Assembly: GCA_963681505.1 (NCBI GenBank)
Contig: OY811981.1
Span: 3,505,875 to 3,569,874, forward strand
Direction: 5' to 3'
Source: Eunapius fragilis
Lineage: Eukaryota; Porifera; Demospongiae; Spongillida; Spongillidae
Length of the DNA: 64,000 bases
In this document: positions 60,101 through 64,000 of the stretch, one piece after another
Position numbering within the stretch: the stretch's first letter is position 1
Layout of the letters: every line of letters begins with the position of its first letter
Translations under genes and position numbers: made by a program
Notes under the pieces: model-generated
The model's database searches: none
Seen by the model: only the letters and a program-made list of their open reading frames with translations
What the model was told of the DNA's origin: nothing

Positions 60101-61169
60101 TATGTTGTTCTGTTTAAAATGGAACAATAGTGGAATGTTGGCAGATTTACCTAGCAAAGAAATGATATGCATAGAAAAAAATTCTTTTTATTAATTTGTA
60201 CTGGTTTGCAGATACATGCACTCCATCTTGGCATGATAAATGTATGTAGTAATAGAATGTGTAACCCTCTATAATGTGGCCAAGAACAACCAAACCTTAC
60301 AAGAGTTCTTACTAAAAGTAAAAGGCAAATCAACTAATAGAGATAGAGAAGTTTCTTTCTTTATAAAATTATCTAAATGATATGCCAAATGTTGCCTGTT
60401 TTGTTCTTTGTATAAAATTATATATCTATTAGAAGATGTACTTAATGGTCCTTCGTACTTTGATAAATCCTATTTGCATGCTAAGGTGTGCTGCAAAAGG
60501 AGACCAAGTTGAAGACTATATTTATAGTGCAACGATGGTGGCCTGGAAGCTCAACAATTTATATATATATAGTCCTCATTCCAAAGCTTCAAATGAAATG
60601 AACATCATCCTGTTTCATGTTTTGACAGTACCTGTTCATTTTACTTAATGGTTTTGAATATTTTGAAAATTGATAATGTAAGAACCTTGGTCCAATTATA
60701 TTTGGCCCTAGCTCATAGGAGACAAAGTAGCTCCTCTGAAGAGGATGGTTCCCAGCAGTGTGGAATGGGCCAAGTTGGAACCAGCTGGTGCCAGCACTGT
60801 ACGAGAGTTCATTGATTCCCTGGATACCGTTCAAGAAGGTAAGTACGTTTGGGGAAGTCAACACAGCCAGCCTCACACTCCCATTTCTGGGGTTGCAGCA
60901 GACATGAAATACCTCTTTGACTGGAGCTTGCCTCTTCACTGTCCTGATCTCATGAAGGAGCTCACCCTCCCTGTATACTTTGCCGGTGACTTGCTTCAGC
61001 AGACGCCACCTGGAACTCTGTATCGGGACAGCTGGCCCAGCCTGTTCATTGCTCCTAAGGGCCTGTGCAGTGAGCTGCATGTTGATGCATTTGGATCAAA
61101 CTTCTGGATGGCACTGTTTGAAGGGAGGAAAAGGTGGGTGGGAACATGATGTATTTGGGAACACCAATG

Positions 61170-61201
<32 letters not shown>

Positions 61202-62343
61202 CACACACTGTAGCAATGTGTACCTACATTTAGCTCATAATAAGAAGTTGCGATAGCAACTCCCATATAAGACTGAACCACTTCTAATGAGACTCCTAAT
61301 GCTTGGATCATTTAGAATATTGTTGCTATCATACAGTTCATGTTCATTTGATGTCACATGTTTGATTTTTGACGTGCGGTTGTTTGTGTTAATATAAGGT
61401 CTACTTCATTTCTCCTTATCAGTCAGAAGCCTTGTTTCCTTGTTTTTTTACACCATCATTCCCTTCCATCCCTATATACCAACAACTTCCTTGCAGATAA
61501 TATTTTTATTACCTATGTATGCATTTGTATTGGCATGTACATATATGTGCATGTGATTGCTGGTATGTTAACCTGTGTATGTATGTGCCGGTGTGTGTTT
61601 GCATGTGTTTCTTGTTTGTGTGTTGGCGTATATGCATGTGTGAGTTTTGGTATGTGTATATGCATGTGTGAGTGCTAGGAATTTATATGTATGCCTATGT
61701 AAGCGCCGAGTATTGATTGAGCAGCAATGTTATCAATAGCAAGGAATGTACAACTGTCTACAAATACAAAAATAGATGTATCTATACAAATGAGTCACGC
61801 GACACATTCGTTCTTGAATACTCGCTGTGTGTCCATATACTGCGCAAGCGCAGTTAGCTCAGAGGGATTGCTACATGTATATGTGAGTGCTGGTGTGCAC
61901 TTGCATGTGTCTATGTTTAATCCGCCATGTACATGTGGGAACAAATACATTATGTATTGTGCATGACTTTTCACAATATTGCTCGCAATTCCAGGTGGTT
62001 GCTCTTTCCTCCTGAGGACGTACCACGCCTGTACCCCGTGTATTCCCACACTACTGATGCTACTTTCAAAGTCAACCTTGCTGCCCCTGACTTGGTGCTG
62101 CACCCTCTTCTGACCCTCACACACCCTTGGGAGTGTGTTCTTCAGCCTGGAGAACTACTCTTTGTTCCATCGGGATGCCCTCATCGTGTTGACAACGTGG
62201 AAAAGTCCCTGGCCATATCGGCAAACTTTGTTGATCGTTCAAATGTGGACAAGGTGTTGGAGGAGCTTAATATAAATGCATTTCTGGATTACAGGTCGGA
62301 AGATTTACTTGAAGCACTGAAGAACTGTGTCATGAATAGATAA
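57143..62343 (+). CDS. JmjC-domain (cupin-type) oxygenase with N-terminal TPR-like region
   Basis: Six exons, 57143-57441, 58564-59035, 59094-59231, 60712-60838, 60899-61133 and 61995-62343, join in frame to 539 residues. Residues about 100-250 look TPR-like (LSLSSCCQKLGRYREGVEYC, REAQWLLHVLLRQANMEERA). From about 258 a JmjC N-terminal block reads FFARYACTHTPVIITGLVD. The Fe(II) ligands are His406 and Asp408 (SELHVDAFGSNFW) and His487 (PSGCPHRVDN), all in place, so the enzyme should be an active 2-oxoglutarate-dependent oxygenase; substrate (protein hydroxylation or demethylation) unknown. The ATG at 57143 is the first in frame. The fourth intron (60839-60898) is 60 nt, a multiple of three without a stop, so it could be retained to give 559 residues. 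Confidence 0.88.
61171..61208. repeat. (AC)n microsatellite in the JmjC gene, intron 5
   Basis: About 19 AC units with one ACGC interruption, 40 bp after the donor at 61134. Confidence 0.93.
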
Positions 62344-63299
62344 ACTATACGTGAACAGTATTCTGATAATGTATACTACAAGCTTTTTATCCAGTAGATT
62401 GCTAGGGCTGACTGTGACTACCATGCATTGCTGTACTTTGCATGCCTACTGTACAAACAATGGACCATGTCAACATGATAAAAACTGAAGCATGCAGTAA
62501 TATAGCTTTTATTCCATGTTATTGGGAAGTAGTAATAAAATGAGGAACACAAAAGGTTTTATGGTTTTGTGAAGTTGTTCTGAAGGCACTTATTAAAGTT
62601 GCCCTACCTTTTCCTCTTCCTACCCTCTTATCGGCTGGCAGGCAATATTTTATCATCATGCACTGGAGCCTTGCTTGCATGGTGGACCCTATCCCTGAAC
62701 AACATTGAAGTTTGCTTGGACAGATCTCGAGCCATGAAAATACTAGAATTAACCGATCTGAATTTATCTTTATATCATTGCAGACCTGGCTGGCTCAGTC
62801 ATGGAGAAAAAAAAATGCCAGGTTATTTTTCTGTAGTGTTCATTCCCATATGCATGCGACAATTTCACATAGCCTTTTGCACTGAATAAAATACTCTTGT
62901 AACTGATAGATTTTATTGGACGTTCCATCGTCTCATTTGGTTGTGCCACCACTGATTACATTTTCTTCCTTAGAAATTGATTTGCATGGGGCACAGCGCT
63001 ATATGCAAGTTGATGCATGAGTCAGATGTCCATTGATACTAAAACTAATGAACCGAGTACATGTATCTGGAACACATGCACAAATTGAAACTGATATTTT
63101 CAGCAAGCAAACTGTTGTCTGAATTCACATTCATATAGAATCTATGCATATCTGAAATGATTGTACATTCTATAACTCAATCACCTGTTTTGATAATCAT
63201 AATTATATATAGTAACACTAGTTATTGATAATCATCTATCTACGTTCTCTAAATACCGGGTAGTCAGTAACTCAGTAGCCTAATCAAGTTGTTTTGTTT
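62344..63299. other. Interval between JmjC gene and ADP-ribosylarginine hydrolase gene
   Basis: Holds the convergent 3' ends. AATAAAA at 62535-62541 and AATAAAA near 62886 are candidate polyadenylation signals on plus. No other gene was seen. Confidence 0.5.
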
Positions 63300-64000
63300 C
63301 TACATTGTGGCTTCGTAGAGACCTTTGCCCAGTGCAATAAGTCGATCTCTGTACTCTAGGTTCTTGTAGTTCACCTCCGGCACGCCCTCGAACCCATACA
63401 TGGCTCCCCAGCAGGACCCTGCTATGATCCCCGTACTGTCGTTGTCCCCTCCGTGGAGCACGCCTCGCAAACACAGTTCTTCCCACGAAGCTCCCGCGCC
63501 AAGGAGGGCATCGTAGGCTATCATCGGAGCGTCGTGACCGCTGGCTCCTCCCCAACCGCTATAGCTGACCGACTCATAAAATTCGTCCCTTTCTTTAGGT
63601 CCGTATATTTCCGGGAACCTTGGTTCTGATGCACCATCAGTAAGATTTCTTTCGCGGAGGTAATCGGCCCATCCCTTCTCAAAGTAGCTCCAGTCCGCCT
63701 TGTTCCGTTGGACATCCTTTCCCGTTTTCTCTACGTACTTCCAGACCACTGGCAATGTATCCATGAGGCCCTTCCCCCACGAGTTAATTGGTTTCTTCTG
63801 AATAGCGTAAGACACAAACAGTGCTGTAGCAACAGACCCAAGGTAGCCCGTTGGGCAGTTGTGTGTCATTCGACCAGACTCCACCGCCACGGCCACGAGA
63901 TCTTCCAACTGCTCGGGTCGGTAGAAACGAAGTCCGATAGGGGCGGATCTCATGGCCGCACCACACCCACCTCCCCTTGGATCGTATGGTATCCGGTATC
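63300..64000 (-). CDS. ADPRH: ADP-ribosylarginine hydrolase (ADPRH-like), C-terminal part
   Basis: Open frame from the right edge of the window to the stop TAG at 63302-63300, about 233 residues without an intron; the N-terminal part lies outside. It removes ADP-ribose from arginine of modified proteins in the cytosol. The frame begins [20 protein letters not shown], the family's conserved entry motif, and continues [51 protein letters not shown] and the second Mg-binding motif [20 protein letters not shown]. All fit human ADPRH (ARH1) closely in order and spacing. The metal-binding Asp-Asn-Asp-Ser-Thr is intact, so the enzyme is probably active. It is convergent with the JmjC gene. Confidence 0.92.
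   Translation of the reverse strand, partial: YRIPYDPRGGGCGAAMRSAPIGLRFYRPEQLEDLVAVAVESGRMTHNCPTGYLGSVATALFVSYAIQKKPINSWGKGLMDTLPVVWKYVEKTGKDVQRNKADWSYFEKGWADYLRERNLTDGASEPRFPEIYGPKERDEFYESVSYSGWGGASGHDAPMIAYDALLGAGASWEELCLRGVLHGGDNDSTGIIAGSCWGAMYGFEGVPEVNYKNLEYRDRLIALGKGLYEATM

Overview
The window looks like nuclear DNA of a non-vertebrate animal, most likely a sponge or another early-branching metazoan (inference from the gene set, short introns, close spacing of genes and abundant small foldback transposons). It is AT-rich and full of AC/GT microsatellites. No bacterial, organellar or CRISPR signals were seen.

Layout. Positions 280-2471 (minus) hold POLR3H, a subunit of RNA polymerase III, lacking only its last few codons. 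It is head-to-head with TOP3A (2693-21581, plus), DNA topoisomerase III alpha, whose 33 exons join in frame to 1039 residues. The two start codons are 221 bp apart, so they probably share a promoter. A tRNA-Glu(CTC) gene sits inside a TOP3A intron. The introns of both genes are packed with tandem repeats (minisatellites of 11, 20, 25, 35, 37, 41 and 54 bp, and GT/AC runs), and in many of them the repeat unit contains the splice site itself.

From 22 to 53 kb lie short genes for small membrane proteins: two CD225/dispanin-like genes (22031-23743 and 40268-41079, both minus), two single-exon TspO/MBR-like paralogs facing each other (34309-35253 plus, 43219-44184 minus), and two three-exon genes for roughly 65-73-residue single-span proteins (46557-48576 minus, 51296-52762 plus). 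Between and inside them are mobile elements: a 4.1-kb ISL2EU DNA transposon with a SWIM-YqaJ-PHD protein and a DDE transposase, a probable non-autonomous relative at 41784-43142, a hAT-like 857-bp element, a Ty3/Gypsy LTR fossil, and several foldback MITE families, some nested.

From 57 kb on, a JmjC-domain oxygenase gene (57143-62343, plus, 6 exons, 539 residues) is followed by the 3' part of an ADP-ribosylarginine hydrolase gene (63300-64000, minus), which runs off the right edge.

The most unusual signal is the recurrent tandem repetition of exon/intron junctions in TOP3A and POLR3H: repeat units carry a copy of the genuine donor or acceptor, so the introns hold arrays of decoy splice sites. 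The gene models rest on reading frame and family similarity only; no transcript evidence was available.
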